A program made the position numbers and the translations under genes. Of a stretch of 64,000 bases of DNA, positions 44,281 through 57,700 are shown one piece after another. The DNA lies in contig CM049319.1 in the NCBI GenBank assembly GCA_026874595.1, forward strand, positions 15,095,601 to 15,159,600, given 5' to 3'. Origin of the DNA: Sipunculus nudus (Eukaryota; Annelida; Sipuncula; Golfingiida; Sipunculidae). The notes beneath the pieces were generated by a model, which did no database searches, was not told the origin of the DNA, and saw only the letters and a program-made list of their open reading frames with translations. Numbering within the stretch: position 1 is the first letter of the stretch; each line of letters begins with the position of its first letter.

Positions 44281-45905
44281 ATTTAAAGAAGATGCATTAA
44301 ATTTGATAAATCCAGTTGGTGCCACCAGTCTGCATGAACTGATAAACTGATAAAACACTCCATGATGAATGTGCATGCAAAGAATCATGGTGATGAATTC
44401 ATTAGTTGTTAAGAAACTGGAGGTTTTATATGAAAGGTTTAATTATACTGACAATCCTACAGCTTAAATGATATGGTTAACAGAGACTTGATTTCAGGAC
44501 TTCAAGGAGATTTTTCATGGACTTCTCTGCATTTTAAATTAGAGGATTCTAGGTTGAATGGTTACGATTTGTACCCTGTAAACAGACGACTGTATCTTTG
44601 AAGGAGGTCTCAAAAATAGAGAAAAAATACATTAAAAAAATCCAGGTTGCACCACCAGTCTGCAGGAACCGATGAAAAAGTCCTTGATGAATATGCATAC
44701 AAAGAATCATGGTATTCAATGCATCAGTTGTTCAGATACTGGAGCTTTTGTAAAAAATTTTTAATTAATCTGGCGCAGGGGGGGGGGGGGGTGGAGCTAT
44801 GGAGCTCAGAGGATATCAGTAACCGAGACCTAATTTCAGGTTTCCATGGAGATTATTCATGACCCTCCCTGGATGTCAAGTTAGAAGTTTCTAGGTCCAA
44901 TGGTTACAATTTGTGCTCTGTTCACAGCTGACCACATCTTTGAAGGTCTCAAAAATAGAGAAAAGAATGCTTAAAATTTCGGAAAAAAATTGAGGTGGCG
45001 CTACCAGTCTGCAGGAACTAATGAAAGACTCCATAATCAATATGCATGCAAAGCTTATATTAGTTTCTTAGATAATGGAGCATTTTATCACATTTTTAAT
45101 CATTCTGGGGGAAATTTCTAAGCCCCATTGCTCAGAGGATATGAGTAATAGAGACCTAATTTCAGGTTTCCATGGAGATTTTTCATTGACCTACCTTGAT
45201 GTAAAGTAAGAGGTTTCTAAATGCCAATGGTTACAATTTGTGCATGCAAATCAATATGCATGCAAAGAATCATGGTGTTCAATGCATTAGTTGTTCAGAT
45301 ACTGGAGTTTTTTTATTAAATTTTCAAACATTCTGGGGGTACTTCTGAGGCCCATAGCTTTAATGATATGGGTAACAGAGACCCAATTACAGGTTTCCAA
45401 GGAGACTTTTCTTGGCCCTCCCTGCATGTCAAGAGAGAATATTCTAGGTCCAGTTGTTAAAATTTGAGCCCTGTTAAGAGATGAATGCTTCTAAAGAGGT
45501 CTCAAAAATAGAGAAAAAAATTCGTAAAAATAAATAAAATCCAGGTGGCGCCACCAGACTGCAGGACTGATGAAACATTCCATGATCAACATCCATGCAA
45601 AGAATCATGGTGATAAATGCAATAGTTGTACTGATACTGGAGCTTTTGTATCAAATTTTCCATTATCCTTGGGGGGGGGGGGGGGTACTTCGGAGCCCCA
45701 TAGCTCACAGGTTGTGGGTAACAGAGAATTAATTGCAAGTTTTCAAGGAGACTTTTCATGAGCCTCCCTAGATATGAAGCTAGAAAATTCCAGAACCAGC
45801 AGTTATGATGTGTGCCTGGTTAACGGACGGGCAGACAGACGGCTGGCTGGATATCGGACAAAGAATGATCGCTATAGCTCAGATGACTTTCAGTCAGCTG
45901 AGCTA
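44281..45905. repeat. Interspersed repeat with about 330-bp tandem modules
   Basis: Four to five modules each contain CCAGGTGGCGCCACCAG or a variant (44314, 44640, 44995, 45544), CAAAGAATCATGGTG, TACTGGAGCTTTTGTA, GGGTACTT and CCTAATTTCAGGTTTCC. The end is a GGACGGGCAGACAGACGG tract and a hairpin tail (AGCTCAGATG...CAGCTGAGCT, AAAA). G runs at 44778 and 45670 cause spurious open frames. Confidence 0.75.
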
Positions 45906-46505
45906 AAAAGTGGCTTGCTGTTACTGGATGCTTAAAATAACATCCTTTTTAAACTTAAAAAAAAAATAATGTAAAATAACAAACGAAAATGTCAAAACCA
46001 TGCATACCATCAGACAGTACACTGTACCAGATTTAAAAGAACGTATAATTTTTGGTTCTGATATGAATTAACAACAACTTTTAGACTGATTTAAGATACA
46101 GGGGATTTGCCAGTTCTGGTACCTTTAGCTTTGAGATATAAATGTCAACTGCCTAACATCAACATTTTGGATATGAAGACCTAAGTAAGTTAAGTATAAA
46201 AAGTATTTTGACATGAAATAAGGTACAAAAAAAGGTGTAAAAAAACAAATTCTCCTGGGAGTATGTCTATAATTTTAAAAAGCAGAGACTGTATCATATT
46301 GTACTGTTACAGTGTGTCTGACATTAAGAAAAATTAAGTAAAGATAAAACTTGAGGAACATTTCTATGCAGTTCTGTGGTATAGGATGTGGGTCTGGTAA
46401 TATTGATATGAATAGCAAAACATTGGAAATACCAAATAACAGGCCCTGATTTTTATGAAGGTACATGGGAGTCCCCATTTTGGACATGCCCAAACTGTTC
46501 GCAGA
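45906..46505. other. Unique AT-rich sequence
   Basis: No repeat unit, exon or motif that I can support. Confidence 0.5.
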
Positions 46506-46813
46506 TTACCCATTCTGCACCTGAATCAAAACTCTGATATACAGGTCGTGATCTGAAATGCAGCGTACAGATTCAGTACAGTCAGTCCAGTCCAGGACAA
46601 AACGCGTGCGCTGGAAGTGCAAAAAAGCTGTTTTCGGTGTGTCCCAAGTGCCAAAAAGACTGGCCTCCTCACAGGCCTCGTCAGTGTGCCACCAATCTGG
46701 ACCGTCACATCCCAAACCCGCCAGCCACACATCCTGAATATCAGCATGTACCAGTAAATCAAGCAGGTCTGACCTGGTAATCAACCCCTGCTCAATACTT
46801 GAATCTGTGTCAC
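46506..46813 (-). CDS. Orphan candidate exon, unidentified protein
   Basis: Minus-strand stretch open from an acceptor-like GTAGCTGTCAG (46814 side) through a frame reading SIEQGLITRSDLLDLLVHA, DIQDVWLAGLGCDG, PDWWHTDEACEEASLFGTW and ending VLIQVQNG. A donor-like AATGG|GTAATC precedes the TAA at 46506. A second acceptor (GATATTCAG, 46734) is possible. The other minus frames and the plus strand are interrupted. GC is higher than the surroundings and composition is protein-like (W, C, D and E rich, not repetitive). I do not recognise a family; it is not a part of NOSIP that I know. It could be an exon of a nested or neighbouring minus-strand gene, or a chance open frame. Confidence 0.4.
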
Positions 46814-47207
46814 CTGACAGCTACCAGTTCCTGAACAGTGTACATGCTTCATGTAATTACAGGCTATACCTGAAATCAGACCAATGATAGTTTTACTCAC
46901 TATACTCACTGGTGTGTCTGTCTGCATTTATGTGTGTGTGATTACCTGTGACACCTGGCTACCTGTCTTTTATATTTGTTTTATTTACCTTTGATTATCT
47001 AATTATCTTTTTTTTCTCATATCTATGAAACAAACCCTTGCTCTGCTTAATGGAAATCCAATCAACATACATCAGTGTAAAAACACGTTTGTATGCATGT
47101 GCATGTGATAGCCAAAAGAGTTTTCAGTGCTTAAATCTGTATAGTTTTGTGGAAGTATGAGGTGTTATGGACGTAAATTAGCAAAATATGAGAAACACTG
47201 CAGAATA

Positions 47208-47260
<53 letters not shown>

Positions 47261-48711
47261 CACACAACTCTCCTTAATTATGAGGTTTCATTCATTAAGT
47301 ATATATGGTTGGAAAATATTTTCCATTTGTCAAGTGCATTGGTGCAAACAAAAAGTTGTTGTCAAGTCACATTTGCAAAGAAAAACACCTTTACTAGAAA
47401 TTATTCATTCATTGCCCAAGGCACATTTGTCTTAAACTACAATATGACTCCACCATAGGTCAGGACTAGTGTAAATATTAGCTAAGAGAAAGATGTACAA
47501 AAACATACATATCTATACAAAAGAATACATCCTTATCTAGATCCAAATAACTGACAAACATTTAATAAACTTTTTGTTGTGCTAAGACCCAGCTCCCCTC
47601 AAATTAATAATATGCAGAACAGACAGCAATAGGGGTATCACGATATCCATCACAGTTTGTTTGCAAAGTTAATAATAATATTGTTGGTTGGAATAATATA
47701 GTAGTTGTAGGTATAATTGCCTCATTGATACCTGCACAACAACTGAATGGTAATAATAATCATGTGACACCACTTGGGATCACATATGATGTATCTAGTA
47801 TGGTAAATGTAAGGGGAGTAAGGAGCTGCACTGAGAGGACTTAAAGTTAATCTAATGAAATCAGCAGGAAGACAAGGGCATGCACTAGGGAGTCTAATCG
47901 TTTGTCGTTCCTAACCGGTGCAATGTCAATGAGTGGTACAGAACTCGACCAAACGCTTTCATCTCTAAAACGACAAGTCTCTCAGGCATCCATCATTACG
48001 CATCGCCATGGTTACATCATCCAATCAATAATCTTCTCGTTCCACACTTGTCTGACCTGATGATAGGACAAGCCATAATTGAAACCTGGACATTTTATCT
48101 GACAGTGAGGCCTCCGGTGATCTTCTCTCACCAGCTGATCACCGCTACCAGAACATTTTTATTGGTGACATCATCATGACTTTGTCCTCTTTCTTAGAGA
48201 CTGGGTTAACCCTGGACTTCTTGAACGACCAACTTATGTAGCTCGGGGAATATTTTATCATTTGTGCTACTTTTTATGTTCTCCACTGAACCAATTATGT
48301 TTCTTCTTGTGAATCTCTATGGGATATGCATTCTTTTATGATTGCTGCAGAGTTGACATTTCACAATAATGACCTAATAATCAGGACATTAATTGTCACC
48401 TAGGAAGAACTTATGAAGTACCTGTTAACTTTAACACATAGATTTTTCTGTTTAACATCACACTTACAGCTTCACAGCAGAACAATAAAGATACCAGTTC
48501 CTATTGGCATGATGGTACACCTCCCACATGTATGTCAGAGATACATATTCCAGTTGAATTTTCACCAATTTTAATAAAAGGTTCCTGAAGAACATTTAGG
48601 TTACACATTCTGACAGTAGATGTTGACTTGCAACTCTCAGCTGGACATCACAGTTTAACACACACACACATGACAATTGCAAGAGGCAGCTCTTTATTCA
48701 CAATGATGGGC
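46814..48711. other. Unique sequence, (AT)n at 47218-47261
   Basis: Mostly unremarkable. 47890-48250 is somewhat richer in GC; it contains CGCCATGGTTACATCATCC (X-box-like palindrome ATGGTTAC) and CCAATCAAT. It may be a promoter or enhancer, but nothing more can be shown. Confidence 0.35.
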
Positions 48712-49590
48712 ATTGCTAGTGACCAACATGTGCACAAAACTCAGTCATGCTAGCTCCTGCCATTTCTGAGACTCTTATGTAAGTATGATCCCTTGGCCTA
48801 TTGCCTTAGTTCAAATTCAAGAAACTCAGCCAAAAATTCATCAAACATGAACCATTTGAACAAACTTTAGAGAGCTCATCTCTAGGATCATTTCTGTGAT
48901 ATATTGAACAATTTGGCTGAATGATTTCAGAGATGAAGATTTTCAAATGTTTTCTGTTTTTTTCCGGATAAAATTTAAGTCTATGCAGTTGGTGCCACAC
49001 AAAGCTCAATCCTACAACATTTGATATGTGACTGATTTTTGTATAACATTTGGTGGTGCTAGCTCCTGCTGTTCCTGAGACATTATGGGTCAATGTACTG
49101 ATGACCGTTGACCCCCACAGAAAAATGGTTGATGCAGGTGGTGCCACCAATACCCCAGTTTCATTTATGACTCATGTGACCAACATTTGTATAAAATTTG
49201 GTGATGCTAGCTCCTGCCATTCCTGAGATTATTTTAGTATAGTCATTTGATTAAATGACTAAGTTCAACTTCCTGTAACTCAGTCAAAAATAACCAAACT
49301 GGAACCATTTGAACAAACTTGAGAGAGATTGTTTCTTGAATTATTTCTTTGAAATATATTGAATGATTTGACTGGTCAGTTTTAGAGAAGAAGATTTTAA
49401 AAGTTTTTATGCTTTTTCCCTGTTAAAAATCTTAGTCAATGCATATAGCCAAAAACAAGCGCAATCCAACAGTTTTTCAGGGGACTGATTTTTGCATTAA
49501 ATTTAGTGATGCAAGCTCCTGCCCTTTTTGAGGTAGTATAAATTAACAAACGGATGACCAACAACAGATGATGCCAGGTTCCCTAAAAAT
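48712..49590 (+). repeat. Truncated old copy of the large modular element
   Basis: Matches the 3' half of the 28-3660 element (GCTAGCTCCTGCCATTTCTG, GAACAAACTTGAGAGAG, GGTGGTGCCACCAATACC, GATGCCAGGTTCCCTAAAAA) but is more diverged and lacks the 5' half and the tandem zone. Confidence 0.75.
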
Positions 49591-49699
49591 GTGAATTTAA
49601 AATTTAAACATTCTGTAAAATAAATATGGTGGACTTATTTCTCCAGAGAAAACATTCTTGTACACAAAACCAGTTAATACTGCCACTGGAGAGTCCATC

Positions 49700-51555
49700 A
49701 CATTTAGGAATTATGGTCAACCTGTCACTCACATTGTGCCTGAACAGCCAATCACTCTAAGGGTTTATGGTCAATCTGTTACTCAGTGTGCCTGGACAGC
49801 CCATCACTCTTAAGGGTTTCTGGTCAACCTGTCACATTATGCATGGACAGCCTATTGCTCTAAGGGTTTATGGTCAATCTGTCACTCAGTGTGCCTGGAC
49901 AGCCCATCACTCTTAAGGGTTTCTGGTCAACCTGTCACATTATGCATGGACAGCCCATCACTTTTAAGGGTTTCTGGTCAACCTGTCACATCATGAATGG
50001 ACAGTCCATCACTTTAAGTGTTTCTGGTCAATCTGTCACATTAGGCATGGACAGCCCATCATTCTTAAGGGGTTCTGGTCAACTTGTCACTCACAATGTG
50101 CCTGGACAGCCGTTTAGCTAAGGGTTTCTGGCAACCTTGACAACCCATCACTCACATAATGCATGGTAAGCCCATCACTTTAAGGGTTTTAGGACAACTG
50201 GTCAGTGTGTCTTGAAAGCCTATCACTCTAAGGGTTTCTGGTAAACCTGTCACTCACAGTGTGCATGGACAGAACATCACTTTATAGGTTTGTGGTCAAA
50301 CTGTCAATCAAAATGTTCCTGGACAGTTCTTCACTCTAAATGTTTCTGGTCAACCTGTCACTCAGTGTGCCGGGACAGCCCATCACTCTTAGGGTTTCTG
50401 GTCAACCTGTCACTCAGTGTGCCTAGACAGCCCATCACTCTTAGGGCTTCTGGTCAACCTGTCACTCAGTGTGCCTAGACAGCCCATCACTCTTAGGGTT
50501 TCTGGTCAACCTGTCACTCACATTGTGCCTGGACAGCCCATCACTCTTAGGGTTTCTGGTCAACCTGTCACTCAGTGTGCCTGAACAGCCCATCACTTTA
50601 AGGGTTTATGGTCAACCTGTCACTCAGTGTGCCTGGACAGCCCATCACTTGAAGGGTTTCTGGTCAACCTGTCACTCAGTGTGCCTGGACAGCCCATCAC
50701 TCTTAGGGTTTCTGGTCAACCTGTCACTCAGTGTGCCTGGACAGAACATCACTTTATAGGTTTGTGGTCAAACTGTCAATCAAAATGTTCATGGACAGTT
50801 CTTCACTCTAAATGTTTCTGGTCAACCTGTCACTCAGTGTGCCTGGACAGCCCATCACTCTTAGGGTTTATGGTCAACCTGTCACTCAGTGTGCCTGGAC
50901 AGCCCATCACTCTAAGGGTTTCTGGTAAACCTGTCACTCACAGTGTGCATGGACAGAACATCACTTTATAGGTTTGTGGTCAAACTGTCAATCAAAATGT
51001 TCCTGGACAGTTCTTCACTCTAAATGTTTCTGGTCAACCTGTCACTCAGTGTGCCGGGACAGCCCATCACTCTTAGGGTTTCTGGTCAACCTGTCACTCA
51101 GTGTGCCTGGACAGCCCATCACTCTTAGGGTTTCTGGTCAACCTGTCACTCAGTGTGCCTAGACAGCCCATCACTCTTAGGGTTTCTGGTCAACCTGTCA
51201 CTCAGTGTGCCTGGACATCCATCACTTTAAGGGTTTCTGGTCAACCTGTCACTCAGTGTGCCTGAACAGCCCATCACTCTTAGGGTTTCTGGTCAACCTG
51301 TCACTCAGTGTGCCTGAACAGCCCATCACTTGAAGGGTTTATGGTCAACCTGTCACTCAGTGTGCCTGGACAGCCAATCACTTTAAGGGTTTCTGGTCAA
51401 CCTGTCACTCAGTGTGCCTGGACAGCCCATCACTCTTAGGGTTTCTGGTCAACCTGTCACTCAGTGTGCCTGGACAGCCCATTACTCTTAGGGTTTCTGG
51501 TCAACCTGTCAATCACAGTGTGTCTGGACATCCATCACTCTAAGGGTTTTTGGAG
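49700..51555. repeat. 52-bp minisatellite with higher-order units
   Basis: About 35 tandem copies of a 52-bp unit built on TTAGGGTTTCTGGTCAACCT, GTCACTCAGTGTGCCTGG and ACAGCCCATCACTC. A variant block (AACATCACTTTATAGGTTTG, CAAAATGTTC, ACAGTTCTTCACTCTAAATG) recurs at about 50270-50345, 50735-50820 and 50950-51030, showing higher-order duplication. The 5' copies (49700-50270) are the most diverged. Long plus-strand frames come from the array, since 52 shifts frame every unit without creating stops. Confidence 0.95.
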
Positions 51556-51839
51556 AGTTTGCAAATATTTCTACTTGCACAAACCTACATGGAGTACAAG
51601 GATATGCACCATGGAAGGTTCTATATAAATCTCTGTGCAGATCTAACAGGTAGATCCAGTAGGACAGTTGAGTTTGAAGTGAGTGCTGCACTGATTGCAA
51701 TTTTAAATTAACACATATTTGCATAAAAGTAACTGTAAATACCAAAAAAAATGTCACATTTTAACATGTAGTACTTAACAAGGTGGATAGGAAGAAAAAG
51801 GGTGTATATGGTATCTTCAATTTTATGGATTAATTTAAA

Positions 51840-51875
<36 letters not shown>

Positions 51876-51881
51876 TTATAT

Positions 51882-51927
<46 letters not shown>

Positions 51928-53279
51928 TTATATATATATTAAAAATATCATTAAACAATGATCAATGAAAAAATAAATTCAAAGCAATCATTTTAACAAA
52001 AATTAAAGCATATAAATAAGAGATTGCTTAGACAATTAAACCATGCAGCCATGGATTGCTGTTTCTTTAACTACATCCTGGACTTTACAAAACTGTGCAC
52101 AAGCCATTATTACAGCCAAATTATGGTAGAAAAACATCACATGCCTTGCAAGTAACCACAAAACAGCCAATAGTAATTAGCATGAAAAGGAGCCAGGTTT
52201 TTAGCATCATTCATGGAAAGCTTTGTTGTTTTGTGCACAGTGCAAGCCCTGGCGTTGGGACTGCACTCTCTGAGTGCAAAAGGGTCACCACCCTTGCGTC
52301 AAAGAGCTGGCTTGCTGGTCCCCAGGTGTATGGGACATAAGAGCACTGGTTTTAATTCGACTAATGAAAGAAGATCCCTCCAGTCCTTTCATAGTACCCT
52401 GGTTACTGTGATATTCTTTTATGCATCTGTCACTATATATTTCCCATTTTTGACAACTGAGCTACATACTTGTTTCCTTTTTATCTGTTTTCTTAGCAAT
52501 AGTATACCAAGGGTTCAGTTCAAAAGTGACCTTAAATGCAAATGTTTAAAAAAAATCTAATGCAAATGCAGGTGCGATGTAATATAATCATATGCAAATT
52601 TAAATTATGAAATAATCAAAGCCAATCACAGGACACTAGTTAACCATAAAGTAGTTAATGTACAGTACATGAATTTTATAGCACAGAAATAATTATGAAT
52701 GACATAAGATTGATAGAATATTGCAATTAAAGCATACAATCAATCCTTCTCAGAACTTTTGAATGTTTACTGGACTTTTAGAGCTATATTTGCAATTGAA
52801 AATCAAATGAATTCATTATCAAATGTAAATGAAAATGTGCTAACTGGTACCTCTGCTGAAAAGTGCAATTGTTACACTTTCAAAGGCAAATGCATTTGCA
52901 TGAGACTATGCCTGCAGCCTATTATACAACATATTTGTATAATCCTCCATCATAATTAAGATAGACAAGTTTTCCACTGAACATTATCTGTCCATAACAT
53001 AGTTAACTTATCATGCATACTATTGATCTAAATGTTTAATTTTCTTACTGTTTATTTCTTTGATTTTTTTTCACTGATGATTTTTTATGACTCGATCTGT
53101 ATAAATGAGGTAATATTTATTCATTTTGTCCATGTTTTATATTCATTTGTTTATTAGCAAATTAACTAAAACCCATAATCAGATTTAGATCATATTTTTT
53201 ACAATTTTTACTCAGGTACTTTTGAGCACACATACAAGGCAAATTTATCCCAGATTCCCACCTGGCTATCAATATTTCT
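51556..53279. other. Unique AT-rich sequence, (TA)n at 51840-51938
   Basis: A 115-codon plus frame (52213-52560) spans a GC-richer 120 bp (about 52230-52350, TGCAAGCCCTGGCGTTGG, CTTGCTGGTCCCCAGG). It has no recognisable domain and could be a short dispersed repeat remnant. Otherwise nothing seen. Confidence 0.45.
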
Positions 53280-54450
53280 TACAGCTGACTTTCCTTTGAT
53301 GCAAATCTTTCCACTTTGGGTGCCCATCTTTTCTAGAATCCACTTTTTATTCTTTAGTTTGTCAATCACTTTTAAGGACTATCTTCTCTAAGCAGCTGAT
53401 TATTTCAGGTTCTCTTTTCTCTTAGGGTGCCCAACTTTCCAGGGTGTACCTTCTTTTGGCTATCCATAATTCATAAAATTCTTGCTCTCTTGAGGATATC
53501 TGCCCCTATAGGGTTGGTCTTCCCTTTGATGCCCATCTTATCCAGGGTGTATTTACTGTATGCCAATTTTTCCTCGAATCCTTGGGTGTCGACTTTTTCC
53601 AAGTTCTGCCTTCTCTTGGGTGCCCACTTTTTCCAGTGGTCACCTTTTCTTGGGTGCCCACTTTTTCAAATGTCTGATTCTCTTGGGTGCCTTAATTTCT
53701 AATGTCTCCCTATTTTTGGTACCTAATTTTTCCAATGTCCTCCCTCTCTAGGGTGCCCACTTTTCCCTAGGTCTGCCTTCTCTTCAGTGCCCACCTTTTC
53801 CTAGGTCTGCCTTCTCTTGTGTGCCCACATTTTCCTTAGTCTGCCTTCTCTTGGGTGCCCACATTTTCCTAGGTCTGCCTTCTCTTGGGTGCCCACCTTT
53901 TACTAGGTCTGCCTTCTCTTGGGTGCCCACCTTTTCCTAGGTCTGCCTTCTCTTGGGTGCCCACCTTTTACTAGGTCTGCCTTCTCTTGGGTGCCCACCT
54001 TTTCCTAGGTCTGCCTTCTCTTGGGTGCCCACCTTTTCCTAGGTCTACCTTCTTGGGTGCCAACCTTTTCCTAGGTCTGCCTTCTCTTGGGTGCCCACCT
54101 TTTACTAGGTCTGCCTTCTCTTGTGTGCCCACATTTTCCTTGGTCTGCCTTCTCTTGGGTGCCCACATTTTCCTTGGTCTGCCTTCTCTTGGATGCCTCC
54201 CTTTTCAAAGATCTGCCTGTTCTTGGATGCCCCCTTTTCCCAAGGTCCATTCACAATTGGGTGCCCTTTCTTTTCTAAATTCCACTTTTTCATGCAGACC
54301 CATCTTTTCCAAGCTCCACCTTCCCATGGGTATCCCTCTTTTTCAATTAACGTCTGTCTTCTCTTGGGAGCCCCTCTATTCAAGGATTTACTTTCTCTTT
54401 TTTTCAATACCAAATTACACTTTATCCTTGGTGTCCATCTTTTCATAGTC
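53280..54450. repeat. 34-bp minisatellite
   Basis: Core array (about 53740-54230) of a 34-bp unit, CTAGGTCTGCCTTCTCTTGG plus GTGCCCACCTTTTC, with increasingly degenerate copies on both sides. Frames of up to 154 codons open on both strands because the unit lacks stops in most frames. They read as repeats of LGLPSLGCPPF type and are not supported as genes. Confidence 0.93.
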
Positions 54451-54672
54451 TATCTCTTTTACCTGTCCTCTGCATCTCATCTTCAGCTTTTATCAAGTTT
54501 CGTTTTCCCAAAGGTTCCTCATCTGTTTCTTTTCCCTTTTAAACTTTCTCTTGAGAGTCTATCCATAACCATTCTCTCCCACTAGGTACATCTATTCTAT
54601 ACTCATAACAGTGTTCAAATTTCTCTGGGTTCCACATAACTTATAATCTTCATCAGAAGCCGATTTCTTTAA

Positions 54673-54676
<4 letters not shown>

Positions 54677-54730
<54 letters not shown>

Positions 54731-54731
54731 T
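54677..54731. repeat. (TA)n microsatellite
   Basis: TA run with one TGTA interruption, followed by a T run. Confidence 0.95.
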
Positions 54732-54739
54732 TTTTTTAC

Positions 54740-57700
54740 AAAATATCTTTATTGGGCTATCATTTTTTTTCAAAATTCATCTTCTTCCTGCAGTATCTTT
54801 TTTCTATGTTTTTCTTTAATTCCCTGGCTATTTCTTTCTATGACTAAGTTCACCATGGTTACAAGCATATCATTTTTTTTATTTTTTTTTAAGAATTAAA
54901 TTTCTTCATCACTGAGGTCAATTTGCAATATTAGCTGTGCAATTTTAAAATTTTCATTAAATTAATATAATATATTAAATATTAATATTAAAATAAATTA
55001 CATTACTGTTGTGTAAAGTCCACAGCATTCCAATCAGTACATGTGCATGCACCCCAGAATATAAGTAATAAAATTGTGTCCTAGGGCTTCACCCTGCCTT
55101 TGATTAAGATTAATAAAACATTTATTATTCCTGAAGCATGCTTAGTGAACAGACTCTGTGGACCATCAAAGAAACATTATTAAAGCAAAATTAATATAGC
55201 ATATACACGAAAGCAATGAAGGAGATTACAAAGTAAACACACAACTGTAGTTATAAGTACTTGGAGGTGAGTCAAGTTTTCTGTATCGCAATTACTTTGT
55301 CATGCAGGCAAACTTGTAACAGACATGTTGGAGCTTATCAAAACAGACATGGAGTGAAGACAAATAGCTATTGTGGCTTTCCCTGATTAGTTTTTATCCT
55401 TAGAAACCATCTGTTGCACCAGATCTGCACTTAACTTTCAAGTAATATACACAACCCCTTGTTCCCAGTTGTGGTCTGTGACCTTTGTGCACTAAGCTTC
55501 AGTGGCGACCCCTGTGAGAGGCTGAGTGCATCATCCAGTGCCACAGGACTAATGTCCAGGTCCACAGGCGTCATGTCCTATGACTTCATCCGTGCCAGAT
55601 CTGAACTTAACCAAATGATGTGATCTCAGTTCCATCGGTGCACAGAGATGACATTTATGAATTTTACTCTAAGCTTTGTTAATGCAGCTGATGGCTTACA
55701 AGTAATAAAATCAAACACTATATTTCTACTTGCTACTAATACTAATTCTTATTAAAATTATACAATTTTAGCAAACCCTATACATACATGAATATCCATA
55801 TAATTTTTTGTTACAACAGAAAACAAATACTGTTCATTATTATCATGTCTCATGAAGTCTAGTGTTTGACATGATTAAGTTCTATTAGCTAGCAAAAGAC
55901 ATTTTGTGAAGCTTCACAATACACAATTTGTATTTTTTTTATTTACATATACAGTAAAACTTTTATATCTTCTCCTTCACAAAAACTTTTTTGTCTCTTG
56001 CATGGGCCTTGTTTCAGGAATGAACAGGGGACATGTCCGCCTCATTTTTTAATTTTTTTTTGGGGGGGGGGGGGGGAGGAGGGGGGGGGACAAAGTACCT
56101 TTTGCCTCTCCCTTTTTTTTCAATTAAACACACAATTTTTAAATTTTGAAATAATTCCACTTATAAGGTTATAGTTTTGTCATATTTTCATCAACCATAT
56201 TTCAGTTATGCATATCATAATTAGAAAATTTAGGATTTCACATGTGTCAATTTCCTCCTTGAAATGTCATATATGTCAGACTGTTTTTGAATGTTAAATC
56301 AAAAGTATATTAAAAATAATTAAGTGCTGTAAAATGAACAAAAATCATTATTCTATGTTGAAAATATATGATTCAGTATATGTACTTGGAGTAAAGAAAA
56401 TTATGAAGTTCTGGGAGAGGTTTGTTGTCCTGATTGGGGGGGGGGGGGGGGGTTGGAAACTTTGACCAAGTATTATCCTGTAATAAGTGTATGTGTGAGT
56501 GTGTGTGTGGGGGGGGGGGGGGGAGACTTCGGTCAGTGTTTCTGAGCAAACATGGCCCATGGTCTCATGCGTTCAAAGAACAACAAATTATCTTAAGCAG
56601 AAAATCATTATGAGGCACAAGATCACATGGCTACCAATTGGACAGGTAATCCATCTAGCAGGTTTTATAATTATTATTAATCAGTACCACAATTATCACT
56701 TATGTTACATGGAGCCTTCAATTGAGATTTTTAAATGTATTTTTTTATTTTGTAACAATGGTGTGCCTCTTTTTACCTGAGTACCTCAAGTAAACTGTAA
56801 CAGTGATACCTGCATTCCTCACCCAATGCTCTAAAGGTTTTTTATTTGCATTCTTCATCATCAAGTAATTAAAACTCTCTTCCTCAATCTCACATTGATT
56901 GAACACATATTATCTAATCACACACATATAAAACATGCACACATACAAAACTGTTCTTTTTAACTTAATTTTGATTATACTGAGTGTTGCTACTTTTTTT
57001 TCTTAATGAGAATTAAGCTCTCAAAACTACCTAATGAGATGTGTACGCACTGTTAAAATATTTCTTGAATATCTTAAAAACTACTTGTCTGGGGACTCCT
57101 TGACCTGTTTACATAGTCTTAAAGATAGGTTTTCTGATACAGGTTGATTTGATTTAGATTTTAAATATTTAAATGAATTTCAGATGTTTGACTAAAAATA
57201 ATTTATTCCAGCATTACTGTAACAGCTTAAGAATATCTTTGGTGTCATGTTCAAATATAGGTAAAATCCCTACAGACATAATTTTTATTTGGGATGTTAA
57301 CTCTCATAATTCTGATTTTATAGGATACTTAAGTTTTAAAAGAAAAAAAAACACCTATAAAAGGCTTCCATTAAAAAAATAGGCTTACAATGTGAAAAAC
57401 ACTTTTAAAACACACTTTTACGACTCCATATAGTGAAAATGGAATAGTTTGAACCAAAAATGGCTGAGAAGTATAAAATTGAAGTTAAAATATATTTAAA
57501 TGTTAAAAAATTAGACCAGTTTTTATAAATCTCTTAGATTTCATGAACTGCATTGTAAAGAATATTTTAATCTTTTAGAACATGTATATGTCAAGTGGTC
57601 ATAGAGCAACAGTCTGTGTATTATATTAAAGAAAATGCTTTTTGAGACAATAATCAGGAAAACAAAGCCCGAAAAAACCTGGAAACTGTAGGCATATTTA

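Noticed and set aside
49870-51162. Frames of 62-114 codons reading VNLSLSVPGQPITL
   Set aside because: By-product of the 52-bp minisatellite.
49700-51555. CRISPR-like or telomere-like array
   Set aside because: Direct contiguous repeats with no spacers in eukaryotic DNA; TTAGGG occurs once per 52 bp and not in tandem.
53971-54585. Frames of 65-154 codons on both strands
   Set aside because: By-product of the 34-bp minisatellite; both strands are open and the text is repetitive.
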